Shown piece after piece: positions 12,373 to 23,751 of a stretch of DNA of 64,000 nucleotides. A model generated the notes under the pieces. The model saw only the letters and a list, made by a program, of their open reading frames with translations. It was not told where the DNA came from and did not search any database. Both the position numbers and the translations under genes were made by a program. Origin of the DNA: Luidia sarsii. Taxonomy: Eukaryota; Echinodermata; Asteroidea; Paxillosida; Luidiidae. The number at the start of each line of letters is the position of its first letter. Position 1 is the stretch's first letter. The stretch is taken from the NCBI GenBank assembly GCA_949987565.1, contig OX465109.1, positions 11,548,509 to 11,612,508 on the forward strand, in the 5' to 3' direction.

Positions 12373-13630
12373 ATGGAACTCACCCTTATCAGTGAGGCAG
12401 CTTGTATCTCTGGAATGTACAGCATAACAGTCGGCTCAGTGTTTCTGGAAAGAAAAATCACTTTGCAGGATAATATCTCCTTCAAAATTACATTCACAAA
12501 GCTAAAACGTGGCCTGCAATGTGTCCTTGGGATAGGCTATCGACTAGTGTTAAAATATTTGAAATCGGACAAGAACCAATGAAAGCATCATCAAGCAAAG
12601 GGAACTCACCCTTTGCAGAGAGGGAGCTTGTATGTCTGGAATGAAGCGCATATCAGTCGGCGCAGTGTTCCTGGAAAGAAAAATGAACTTTGCGGGTGAA
12701 TATCTCCTTCGATATTAATTTCACAAAGCTAAAACTTGGCTTGCAAAGAGTCCTTGAAATAGGCTATCGACAAGTATTAAATTGATTAATTTCGGACAAG
12801 AACACGTGAAATCATCATCAAACAAATGGAACTCACCCTTATCAGTGAGGCAGCTTGTATCTCTGGAATGTACAGCATAACAGTCGGCTCAGTGTTTCTG
12901 GAAAGAAAAATCACTTTGCAGGATAATATCTCCTTCAAAATTACATTCACAAAGCTAAAACGTGGCCTGCAATGTGTCCTTGGGATAGGCTATCGACTAG
13001 TGTTAAAATATTTGAAATCGGACAAGAACCAATGAAAGCATCATCAAGCAAAGGGAACTCACCCTTTGCAGAGAGGGAGCTTGTATGTCTGGAATGAAGC
13101 GCATATCAGTCGGCGCAGTGTTCCTGGAAAGAAAAATGAACTTTGCGGGTGAATATCTCCTTCGATATTAATTTCACAAAGCTAAAACTTGGCTTGCAAA
13201 GAGTCCTTGAAATAGGCTATCGACAAGTATTAAATTGATTAATTTCGGACAAGAACACGTGAAATCATCATCAAACAAATGGAACTCACCCTTATCAGTG
13301 AGGCAGCTTGTATCTCTGGAATATACAGCATAACACTCGGCTTAGTGTTTCTTGAAAGAAAAATCACTTTGCAGGATAATATCTCCTTCAAAATTACATT
13401 CACAAAGCTAAAACGTGGCCTACAATGTGTCCTTGGGATAGGCTATCGACTAGTGTTAAAATATTTGAAATCGGACAAGAACCAATGAAAGCATCATCAA
13501 GCAAAGGGAACTCACCCTTAGCAGAGAGGGAGCTTGTATCTCTGGAATGAAGCGCATAACAGTCGGTGCAGTGTTCCTGGAAAGAAAAAGAAACTTTGCG
13601 GGTGAATATCTCCTTCGATATTAATTTCAC
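12373..13630 (+). repeat. Three consecutive copies of one dimer subtype
   Basis: Dimers anchored at 12,373, 12,826 and 13,279 share the marker AAAACGTGGCC. The first two also share CACCCTTTGCAGAG in the B part. The third has private changes (GGAATATACAGCATAACACTC) and B-type CACCCTTAGCAG. The second and third together recur at about 26,640-27,450 (offset 13,818) and again at about 33,890-34,700. Confidence 0.8.
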
Positions 13631-13708
13631 AAAGCTAAAACTTGGCTTGCAAAGAGTCCTTGAAATAGGCTATCGACTAGTATTAAATTGATTAATTTCG
13701 GACAAGAA

Positions 13709-13714
13709 CACGTG
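13709..13714. other. CACGTG palindrome, once per A monomer
   Basis: CACGTG lies in AAGAACACGTGAAATC in nearly all A monomers, giving a regular spacing of about 453 bp. Single-base losses are seen, for example CACATG near 1,250, 3,967, 5,328, 6,233 and 14,162, CATGTG near 56,965 and TACGTG near 12,350. CACGTG is the core of E-box/G-box sites for bHLH and bZIP proteins. Binding or function in this array is not shown by the sequence. Confidence 0.5.
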
Positions 13715-13829
13715 AAATCATCATCAAGCAAATGGAACTCACCCTTATCAGTGAGGCAGCTTGTATCTCTGGAATGTACAGCATAACAGTCGGCGCAGTG
13801 TTCCTCGAAAGAAAAAATACTTTTCAGGT

Positions 13830-13849
13830 TAATATCTCCCACGATATTA
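13830..13849. repeat. Short dyad (7-bp arms, 6-bp loop) in A monomer
   Basis: TAATATC and GATATTA are reverse complements separated by TCCCAC. The B monomer has the shorter pair AATATC and GATATT around TCCTTC at the homologous place, so a dyad recurs once in most monomers. In the A subclass with TTCAAAATTAC the right arm is broken. Short dyads have been proposed to matter in centromere DNA lacking CENP-B boxes; any role here is inference. Confidence 0.6.
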
Positions 13850-13856
13850 CTTACAC

Positions 13857-14083
13857 AAAGCTGAAACTTGGCCTGCAATGAGTCCTTGGAATAGGCTATC
13901 GACTAGTGTTAAAATATTCGAAATCGGACAAGAACCAATGAAAGCATCATCAAGCAAACGGACCTCACCCTTAGCAGAGAGGGAGCTTGTATCTCTGGAA
14001 TGAAGCGCATAACAGTCGGTGCAGTGTTCCTGGAAAGTAAAAGAAACTTTACAGGTGAATATCTCCTTCGATATTAATTTCAC
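13857..14083 (+). repeat. Representative B monomer (227 bp)
   Basis: This is a clean example of the B class. It starts AAAGCTGAAACTTGGCC and has ACTAGT at 13,902-13,907. Where A monomers have CACGTG, B has AACCAATG, with a CCAAT pentamer at 13,935-13,939. It continues with CACCCTTAGCAGAGAGGGAG, GGAATGAAGCGCATAACAGT and a purine tract, and ends with a dyad (AATATC at 14,058-14,063, GATATT at 14,070-14,075). B subclasses are marked by the purine tract: GAAAGAAAAAGAAAC, GAAAGTAAAAGAAAC, GAAAGAAAAATGAAC or GAAAGAACAATAAAC. A and B are clearly homologous but differ at many sites, so they separated long before the recent block duplications. Confidence 0.95.
13935..13939 (+). other. CCAAT pentamer, once per B monomer
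   Basis: B monomers carry AAGAACCAATGAAAGC where A monomers carry the CACGTG palindrome, so CCAAT recurs about every 453 bp, offset by one monomer. CCAAT is the core of NF-Y-type sites in eukaryotes. Variants with CCAGTG (near 26,396, 32,284, 33,643, 39,532 and 42,928) lose it. This may be sequence coincidence rather than a working site. Confidence 0.4.
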
Positions 14084-14689
14084 AAAGCTAAAACTTGGCT
14101 TGCAAAGAGTCCTTGAAATAGGCTATCGACTAGTATTAAATTGATTAATTTCGGACAAGAACACATGAAATCATCATCAAGCAATTGGAACTCACCCTTA
14201 TCAGTGAGGCAGCTTGTATCTCTGGAATGTACAGCATAACAGTCGGCTCAGTGTAACTGGAAAGAAAAATCACTTTGCAGGATAATATCTCCTTCAAAAT
14301 TACATTCACAAAGCTAAAACTTGGCCTACAATGTGTCCTTGGGATAGGCTATCGACAATTTTTAAAATATTTGAAATCGGACAAGAACCAATGAAAGCAT
14401 CATCAAGCAAAGGGAACTCACCCTTAGCAGAGAGGGAGCTTGTATGTCTGGAATGAAGCGCATATCAGTCGGCGCAGTGTTCCTGGAAAGAAAAATGAAC
14501 TTTGCGGGTGAATATCTCCTTCGATATTAATTTCACAAAGCTAAAACTTGGCTTCCTAAGAGTCCTTGAAAAAGGCTATCGACTAGTATTAAATTGATTA
14601 ATTTCGGACAAGAACACGTGAAATCATCATCAAACAAATGGAACTCACCCTTATCAGTGAGGCAGCTTGTATCTCTGGAATGTACAGCA

Positions 14690-17600
14690 TAACAGTCGGC
14701 GCAGTGTTCCTGGAAAGAAACAATACTTTGCAGGTTAATATCTCCCACGATATTACTTACACATAGCTAAAACTTGGCCTGCAATGAGTCCTTGGAATAG
14801 GCTATCGACTAGTGTTAAAATATTTGAAATCGGACAAGAACCAATGAAAGCATCATCAAACAAAGGGAACTCACCCTTAGCAGAGAGGGAGCTTGTATCT
14901 CTGGAATGAAGCGCAAAACAGTCCGTGCAGTGTTCCTGGAAAGAAAAAGAAAAATTTACAGGTGAATATCTCCTTCGATATTAATTACACAAAGCTAAAA
15001 CTTGGCTTGCAAAGAGTCCTTGAAATAGGCTATCAACTAGTATTAAATTGATTAATTTCGGACAAGAACACGTGAAATCATCATCAAGCAAATGGAACTC
15101 ACCCTTATCAGTGAGGCAGCTTGTATCTCTGGAATGTACAGCATAACAGTCGGAGCAGTGTTCCTGGAAAGAAAAAAAAACTTTACAGGTGAATATCTCC
15201 TTCGATATTAATTTCACAAAGCTGAAACTTGGCCTGCAATGAGTCCTTGAAATAGGCTATTGACTAGTGTTAAAATATTTGAAATCGGACAAGAACCAAT
15301 GAAAGCATCATCAAGCAAAGGGAACTCACCCTTAGCAGAGAGGGAGCTTGTATGTCTGGAATGAAGCGCATAACAGTCGGTGCAGTGTTCCTGGAAAGAA
15401 AAATAAACTTTACAGGTGAATATCTCCTTCGATATTAATTTCACAAAGCTAAAACTTGGCTTGCAAAGAGTCCTGGAAATAGGCTATCGACTAGTATTAA
15501 ATTGATTAATTTCGGACAAGAACACGTGAAATCATCATCAAGCAAATGGAACTCACCCTTATCAGTGAGGCAGCTTGTATCTCTGGAATGTACAGCATAA
15601 CAGTCGGCTCAGTGTTTCTGGAAAGAAAAATCACTTTGCAGGATAATATCTCCTTCAAAATTACATTCACAAAGCTAAAACTTGGCCTACAATGTGTCCT
15701 TGGGATAGGCTATCGACTAGTGTTAAAATATTTGAAATCGGACAAGAACCAATGAAAGCATCATCAAGCAAAGGGAACTCACCCTTAGCAGAGAGGGAGC
15801 TTGTATGTCTGGAATGAAGCGCATATCAGTCGGTGCAGTGTTCCTGGAAAGAAAAATGAACTTTGCGGGTGAATATCTCCTTCGATATTAATTTCAAAAG
15901 CTAAAACTTGGCTTGCAAAGAGTCCTTGAAATAGGCTATCGACTAGTAGTAAATTGATTAATTTCGGACAAGAACACGTGAAATCATCATCAAACAAATG
16001 GAACTCACCCTTATCAGTGAGGCAGCTTGTATCTCTGGAATGTACAGCATAACAGTCGGCGCAGTGTTCCTGGAAAGAAAAATTACTTTGCAGGATAATA
16101 TCTCCTTCAAAATTACATTCACAAAGCTAAAACTTGGCCTACAATGTGTCCTTGGGATAGGCTATCGACTAGTGTTAAAATATTTGAAATCGGACAAGAA
16201 CCAATGAAAGCATCATCAAGCAAAGGGAACTCACCCTTAGCAGAGAGGGAGCTTGTATCTCTGGAATGAATCGCATAACAGTCGGTGCAGTGTTCCTGGA
16301 AAGAAAAAGAAACTTTGCGGGTGAATATCTCCTTCGATATTAATTTCACAAAGCTAAAACTTGGCTTGCAAAGAGTCCTTGAAATAGGCTATCGACTAGT
16401 ATTAAATTGATTAATTTCGGACAAGAACACGTGAAATCATCATCAAGCAAATGGAACTCACCCTTATCAGTGAGGCAGCTTGTATCTCTGGAATGTACAG
16501 CATAACAGTCGGCGCAGTGTTCCTGGAAAGAAACAATACTTTGAAGGTTAATATCTCCCACGATATTACTTACACAAAGCTGAAACTTGGCCTGCAATGA
16601 GTCCTTGGAATAGGCTATCGACTAGTGTTAAAATATTTGAAATCGGACAAGAACCAATGAAAGCATCATCAAGCAAAGGGAACTCACCCTTAGCAGAGAG
16701 GGAGCTTGTATGTCTGGAATGAAGCGCATAACAGTCGGTGCAGTGTTCCTGGAAAGAAAAAGAAACTTTACAGGTGAATATCTCCTTCGATATTAATTTC
16801 ACAACGCTAAAACTTGGCTTGCAAAGAGTCCTTGTAATAGGCTATCGACTAGTATTAAATTGATTAATTTCGGACAAGAACACGTGAAATCATCATCAAG
16901 CAAATGGAACTCACCCTTATCAGTGAGGCAGCTTGTATCTCTGGAATGTACAGCATAACAGTCGGCTCAGTGTTTCTGGAAAGAAAAATTTATTTGCAGG
17001 ATAATATCTTCTTCAAAATTACATTCACAAAACTAAAAGTTGGCTTGCAATGTGTCCTTGGGATAGGCTATCGACTAGTGTTAAAATATTTGAAATCGGA
17101 CAAGAACCAATGAAAGCATCATCAAGCAAAGGGAACTCACCCTTAGCAGAGAGGGAGCTTGTATCTCTGGAATGAAGCGCATAACAGTCTGTGCAGTGTT
17201 CCTGGAAAGAAAAAGAAACTTTACGGGTGAATATCTCCTTCGATATTAATTTCACAAAGCTAAAACTTGGCTTCCTAAGAGTCCTTGAAATAGGCTATCG
17301 ACTAGTATTAAATTGATTAATTTCGGACAAGAACACGTGAAATCATCATCAAACAAATGGAACTCACCCTTATCAGTGAGGCAGCTTGTATCTCTGGAAT
17401 GTACAGCATAACAGTCGGCGCAGTGTTCCTGGAAAGAAAAATTACTTTGCAGGATAATATCTCCTTCAAAATTACATTCACAAAGCTAAAACTTGGCCTA
17501 CAATGTGTCCTTGGGATAGGCTATCGACTAGTGTTAAAATATTTGAAATCGGACAAGAACCAATGAAAGCATCATCAAGCAAAGGGAACTCACCCTTAGC

Positions 17601-19220
17601 AGAGAGGGAGCTTGTATCTCTGGAATGAAGCGCATAACAGTCGGTGCAGTGTTCCTGGAAAGAAAAAGAAACTTTGCGGGTGAATATCTCCTTCGATATT
17701 AATTTCACAAAGCTAAAACTTGGCTTGCAAAGAGTCCTTGAAATAGGCTATCGACTAGTATTAAATTGATTAATTTCGGACAAGAACACGTGAAATCATC
17801 ATCAAGCAAATGGAACTCACCCTTATCAGTGAGGCAGCTTGTATCTCTGGAATGTACAGCATAACAGTCGGCGCAGTGTTCCTGGAAAGAAACAATACTT
17901 TGAAGGTTAATATCTCCCACGATATTACTTACACAAAGCTGAAACTTGGCCTGCAATGAGTCCTTGGAATAGGCTATCGACTAGTGTTAAAATATTTGAA
18001 ATCGGACAAGAACCAATGAAAGCATCATCAAGCAAAGGGAACTCACCCTTAGCAGAGAGGGAGCTTGTATGTCTGGAATGAAGCGCATAACAGTCGGTGC
18101 AGTGTTCCTGGAAAGAAAAAGAAACTTTACAGGTGAATATCTCCTTCGATATTAATTTCACAACGCTAAAACTTGGCTTGCAAAGAGTCCTTGTAATAGG
18201 CTATCGACTAGTATTAAATTGATTAATTTCGGACAAGAACACGTGAAATCATCATCAAGCAAATGGAACTCACCCTTATCAGTGAGGCAGCTTGTATCTC
18301 TGGAATGTACAGCATAACAGTCGGCTCAGTGTTTCTGGAAAGAAAAATTTATTTGCAGGATAATATCTTCTTCAAAATTACATTCACAAAACTAAAAGTT
18401 GGCTTGCAATGTGTCCTTGGGATAGGCTATCGACTAGTGTTAAAATATTTGAAATCGGACAAGAACCAATGAAAGCATCATCAAGCAAAGGGAACTCACC
18501 CTTAGCAGAGAGGGAGCTTGTATCTCTGGAATGAAGCGCATAACAGTCTGTGCAGTGTTCCTGGAAAGAAAAAGAAACTTTACGGGTGAATATCTCCTTC
18601 GATATTAATTTCACAAAGCTAAAACTTGGCTTCCTAAGAGTCCTTGAAATAGGCTATCGACTAGTATTAAATTGATTAATTTCGGACAAGAACACGTGAA
18701 ATCATCATCAAACAAATGGAACTCACCCTTATCAGTGAGGCAGCTTGTATCTCTGGAATGTACAGCATAACAGTCGGCGCAGTGTTCCTGGAAAGAAAAA
18801 TTACTTTGCAGGATAATATCTCCTTCAAAATTACATTCACAAAGCTAAAACTTGGCCTACAATGTGTCCTTGGGATAGGCTATCGACTAGTGTTAAAATA
18901 TTTGAAATCGGACAAGAACCAATGAAAGCATCATCAAGCAAAGGGAACTCACCCTTAGCAGAGAGGGAGCTTGTATCTCTGGAATGAAGCGCATAACAGT
19001 CGGTGCAGTGTTCCTGGAAAGAAAAAGAAACTTTGCGGGTGAATATCTCCTTTGATATTAATTTCACAAAGCTAAAACTTGGCTTGCAAAGAGTCCTTGA
19101 AATAGGCTATCGACTAGTATTAAATTGATTAATTTCGGACAAGAACACGTGAAATCACCATCAAGCAAATGGAACTCACCCTTATCAGTGAGGCAGCTTG
19201 TATCTCTGGAATGTACAGCT
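14690..19220 (+). repeat. 4,531-bp higher-order repeat, copy 1 (20 monomers)
   Basis: This block recurs at 19,221-23,751 with a constant offset of 4,531. Shared private changes include GCGCAAAACAGTCCGTGCAG near 14,912, the 2-bp shortened TTTCAAAAGC near 15,893, GGAATGAATCGCATAAC near 16,266 and TTGAAGGTTAAT near 16,552. Inside it, two 1,359-bp units (from about 16,119 and 17,478) stand in tandem, followed by a partial third. Confidence 0.9.
16119..19067 (+). repeat. 1,359-bp tandem units (6 monomers), first set
   Basis: About 16,119-17,477 and 17,478-18,836 carry the same series of marker monomers: TTGAAGGTTAAT, ACAACGCTAAAAC, AAAATTTATTTGC with AAAAGTTGGC, and AACAGTCTGTGCAG. A third unit begins near 18,837 and departs before the TTGAAGGTTAAT marker (19,261 has GCAGGTTAAT). 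Confidence 0.85.
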
Positions 19221-22200
19221 TAACAGTCGGCGCAGTGTTCCTGGAAAGAAACAATACTTTGCAGGTTAATATCTCCCACGATATTACTTACACATAGCTA
19301 AAACTTGGCCTGCAATGAGTCCTTGGAATAGGCTATCGACTAGTGTTAAAATATTTGAAATCGGACAAGAACCAATGAAAGCATCATCAAACAAAGGGAA
19401 CTCACCCTTAGCAGAGAGGGAGCTTGTATCTCTGGAATGAAGCGCAAAACAGTCCGTGCAGTGTTCCTGGAAAGAAAAAGAAAAATTTACAGGTGAATAT
19501 CTCCTTCGATATTAATTACACAAAGCTAAAACTTGGCTTGCAAAGAGTCCTTGAAATAGGCTATCAACTAGTATTAAATTGATTAATTTCGGACAAGAAC
19601 ACGTGAAATCATCATCAAGCAAATGGAACTCACCCTTATCAGTGAGGCAGCTTGTATCTCTGGAATGTACAGCATAACAGTCGGAGCAGTGTTCCTGGAA
19701 AGAAAAAAAAACTTTACAGGTGAATATCTCCTTCGATATTAATTTCACAAAGCTGAAACTTGGCCTGCAATGAGTCCTTGAAATAGGCTATTGACTAGTG
19801 TTAAAATATTTGAAATCGGACAAGAACCAATGAAAGCATCATCAAGCAAAGGGAACTCACCCTTAGCAGAGAGGGAGCTTGTATGTCTGGAATGAAGCGC
19901 ATAACAGTCGGTGCAGTGTTCCTGGAAAGAAAAATAAACTTTACAGGTGAATATCTCCTTCGATATTAATTTCACAAAGCTAAAACTTGGCTTGCAAAGA
20001 GTCCTGGAAATAGGCTATCGACTAGTATTAAATTGATTAATTTCGGACAAGAACACGTGAAATCATCATCAAGCAAATGGAACTCACCCTTATCAGTGAG
20101 GCAGCTTGTATCTCTGGAATGTACAGCATAACAGTCGGCTCAGTGTTTCTGGAAAGAAAAATCACTTTGCAGGATAATATCTCCTTCAAAATTACATTCA
20201 CAAAGCTAAAACTTGGCCTACAATGTGTCCTTGGGATAGGCTATCGACTAGTGTTAAAATATTTGAAATCGGACAAGAACCAATGAAAGCATCATCAAGC
20301 AAAGGGAACTCACCCTTAGCAGAGAGGGAGCTTGTATGTCTGGAATGAAGCGCATATCAGTCGGTGCAGTGTTCCTGGAAAGAAAAATGAACTTTGCGGG
20401 TGAATATCTCCTTCGATATTAATTTCAAAAGCTAAAACTTGGCTTGCAAAGAGTCCTTGAAATAGGCTATCGACTAGTAGTAAATTGATTAATTTCGGAC
20501 AAGAACACGTGAAATCATCATCAAACAAATGGAACTCACCCTTATCAGTGAGGCAGCTTGTATCTCTGGAATGTACAGCATAACAGTCGGCGCAGTGTTC
20601 CTGGAAAGAAAAATTACTTTGCAGGATAATATCTCCTTCAAAATTACATTCACAAAGCTAAAACTTGGCCTACAATGTGTCCTTGGGATAGGCTATCGAC
20701 TAGTGTTAAAATATTTGAAATCGGACAAGAACCAATGAAAGCATCATCAAGCAAAGGGAACTCACCCTTAGCAGAGAGGGAGCTTGTATCTCTGGAATGA
20801 ATCGCATAACAGTCGGTGCAGTGTTCCTGGAAAGAAAAAGAAACTTTGCGGGTGAATATCTCCTTCGATATTAATTTCACAAAGCTAAAACTTGGCTTGC
20901 AAAGAGTCCTTGAAATAGGCTATCGACTAGTATTAAATTGATTAATTTCGGACAAGAACACGTGAAATCATCATCAAGCAAATGGAACTCACCCTTATCA
21001 GTGAGGCAGCTTGTATCTCTGGAATGTACAGCATAACAGTCGGCGCAGTGTTCCTGGAAAGAAACAATACTTTGAAGGTTAATATCTCCCACGATATTAC
21101 TTACACAAAGCTGAAACTTGGCCTGCAATGAGTCCTTGGAATAGGCTATCGACTAGTGTTAAAATATTTGAAATCGGACAAGAACCAATGAAAGCATCAT
21201 CAAGCAAAGGGAACTCACCCTTAGCAGAGAGGGAGCTTGTATGTCTGGAATGAAGCGCATAACAGTCGGTGCAGTGTTCCTGGAAAGAAAAAGAAACTTT
21301 ACAGGTGAATATCTCCTTCGATATTAATTTCACAACGCTAAAACTTGGCTTGCAAAGAGTCCTTGTAATAGGCTATCGACTAGTATTAAATTGATTAATT
21401 TCGGACAAGAACACGTGAAATCATCATCAAGCAAATGGAACTCACCCTTATCAGTGAGGCAGCTTGTATCTCTGGAATGTACAGCATAACAGTCGGCTCA
21501 GTGTTTCTGGAAAGAAAAATTTATTTGCAGGATAATATCTTCTTCAAAATTACATTCACAAAACTAAAAGTTGGCTTGCAATGTGTCCTTGGGATAGGCT
21601 ATCGACTAGTGTTAAAATATTTGAAATCGGACAAGAACCAATGAAAGCATCATCAAGCAAAGGGAACTCACCCTTAGCAGAGAGGGAGCTTGTATCTCTG
21701 GAATGAAGCGCATAACAGTCTGTGCAGTGTTCCTGGAAAGAAAAAGAAACTTTACGGGTGAATATCTCCTTCGATATTAATTTCACAAAGCTAAAACTTG
21801 GCTTCCTAAGAGTCCTTGAAATAGGCTATCGACTAGTATTAAATTGATTAATTTCGGACAAGAACACGTGAAATCATCATCAAACAAATGGAACTCACCC
21901 TTATCAGTGAGGCAGCTTGTATCTCTGGAATGTACAGCATAACAGTCGGCGCAGTGTTCCTGGAAAGAAAAATTACTTTGCAGGATAATATCTCCTTCAA
22001 AATTACATTCACAAAGCTAAAACTTGGCCTACAATGTGTCCTTGGGATAGGCTATCGACTAGTGTTAAAATATTTGAAATCGGACAAGAACCAATGAAAG
22101 CATCATCAAGCAAAGGGAACTCACCCTTAGCAGAGAGGGAGCTTGTATCTCTGGAATGAAGCGCATAACAGTCGGTGCAGTGTTCCTGGAAAGAAAAAGA

Positions 22201-23751
22201 AACTTTGCGGGTGAATATCTCCTTCGATATTAATTTCACAAAGCTAAAACTTGGCTTGCAAAGAGTCCTTGAAATAGGCTATCGACTAGTATTAAATTGA
22301 TTAATTTCGGACAAGAACACGTGAAATCATCATCAAGCAAATGGAACTCACCCTTATCAGTGAGGCAGCTTGTATCTCTGGAATGTACAGCATAACAGTC
22401 GGCGCAGTGTTCCTGGAAAGAAACAATACTTTGAAGGTTAATATCTCCCACGATATTACTTACACAAAGCTGAAACTTGGCCTGCAATGAGTCCTTGGAA
22501 TAGGCTATCGACTAGTGTTAAAATATTTGAAATCGGACAAGAACCAATGAAAGCATCATCAAGCAAAGGGAACTCACCCTTAGCAGAGAGGGAGCTTGTA
22601 TGTCTGGAATGAAGCGCATAACAGTCGGTGCAGTGTTCCTGGAAAGAAAAAGAAACTTTACAGGTGAATATCTCCTTCGATATTAATTTCACAACGCTAA
22701 AACTTGGCTTGCAAAGAGTCCTTGTAATAGGCTATCGACTAGTATTAAATTGATTAATTTCGGACAAGAACACGTGAAATCATCATCAAGCAAATGGAAC
22801 TCACCCTTATCAGTGAGGCAGCTTGTATCTCTGGAATGTACAGCATAACAGTCGGCTCAGTGTTTCTGGAAAGAAAAATTTATTTGCAGGATAATATCTT
22901 CTTCAAAATTACATTCACAAAACTAAAAGTTGGCTTGCAATGTGTCCTTGGGATAGGCTATCGACTAGTGTTAAAATATTTGAAATCGGACAAGAACCAA
23001 TGAAAGCATCATCAAGCAAAGGGAACTCACCCTTAGCAGAGAGGGAGCTTGTATCTCTGGAATGAAGCGCATAACAGTCTGTGCAGTGTTCCTGGAAAGA
23101 AAAAGAAACTTTACGGGTGAATATCTCCTTCGATATTAATTTCACAAAGCTAAAACTTGGCTTCCTAAGAGTCCTTGAAATAGGCTATCGACTAGTATTA
23201 AATTGATTAATTTCGGACAAGAACACGTGAAATCATCATCAAACAAATGGAACTCACCCTTATCAGTGAGGCAGCTTGTATCTCTGGAATGTACAGCATA
23301 ACAGTCGGCGCAGTGTTCCTGGAAAGAAAAATTACTTTGCAGGATAATATCTCCTTCAAAATTACATTCACAAAGCTAAAACTTGGCCTACAATGTGTCC
23401 TTGGGATAGGCTATCGACTAGTGTTAAAATATTTGAAATCGGACAAGAACCAATGAAAGCATCATCAAGCAAAGGGAACTCACCCTTAGCAGAGAGGGAG
23501 CTTGTATCTCTGGAATGAAGCGCATAACAGTCGGTGCAGTGTTCCTGGAAAGAAAAAGAAACTTTGCGGGTGAATATCTCCTTTGATATTAATTTCACAA
23601 AGCTAAAACTTGGCTTGCAAAGAGTCCTTGAAATAGGCTATCGACTAGTATTAAATTGATTAATTTCGGACAAGAACACGTGAAATCACCATCAAGCAAA
23701 TGGAACTCACCCTTATCAGTGAGGCAGCTTGTATCTCTGGAATGTACAGCT
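19221..23751 (+). repeat. 4,531-bp higher-order repeat, copy 2
   Basis: This is the second copy of the 14,690-19,220 block. The exchange between copies lies in 19,221-19,294: T at 19,220 matches the later copy end (23,751) but not the earlier start (A at 14,689), while T at 19,295 differs from A at 23,826. The 1,359-bp units inside begin near 20,650, 22,009 and 23,368. I noticed no substitutions between the two copies when comparing marker positions. Confidence 0.9.

Larger units (their letters stand above)
13631..13856 (+). repeat. Representative A monomer (226 bp)
   Basis: This is a clean example of the A class, counted from AAAGC to the next AAAGC. In order it holds the anchor AAAGCTAAAACTTGGC, an ACTAGT hexamer at 13,676-13,681, a CACGTG palindrome at 13,709-13,714, ATGGAACTCACCCTTATCAG, the shared block GGCAGCTTGTATCTCTGGAA, a purine-rich A tract, and a short dyad (TAATATC at 13,830-13,836, GATATTA at 13,843-13,849). 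A subclasses differ mainly in the last 60 bp: some end in ATCTCCCACGATATTAC, others in ATCTCCTTCAAAATTAC or ATCTTCTTCAAAATTAC. A typical A monomer has about 39% G+C and six CpGs. Confidence 0.95.
13631..14083 (+). repeat. Representative 453-bp A-B dimer
   Basis: One A and one B monomer together form the main unit of amplification. Most block offsets seen in the window (453, 907, 1,359, 2,718, 4,077, 4,531, 6,339, 7,247) are whole numbers of dimers within 1-3 bp. A few (1,133, 1,586, 2,944, 3,397) are odd numbers of monomers and coincide with places where A-B alternation fails. The dimer length is exactly 151 codons, so reading frames keep phase from dimer to dimer. Confidence 0.9.
13627..14850 (+). 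repeat. Segment resembling 3,470-4,650
   Basis: From about 13,660 to about 14,850 the sequence follows 3,470-4,650 at offset 10,196. It includes the GTGTAACTGG and CGACAATTTTT marker monomer and the ACACATAGCTAAAAC variant. Similarity fades after 14,850. The offset is 45 monomers, an odd number, reflecting register breaks between 8 and 12 kb. Confidence 0.75.

Noticed and set aside
13686..13705. TATA-like stretch TAAATTGATTAATTTC as a promoter
   Set aside because: A+T-rich stretches are expected at this base composition, and no second element or downstream gene supports a promoter.
13631..14083. CENP-B box
   Set aside because: No match to the essential pattern TTCG-N4-A-N2-CGGG. TTTCGGACAAGAACAC matches only the left half, and the CGGG in CTTTGCGGGTG lacks the TTCG and A at the needed distances.
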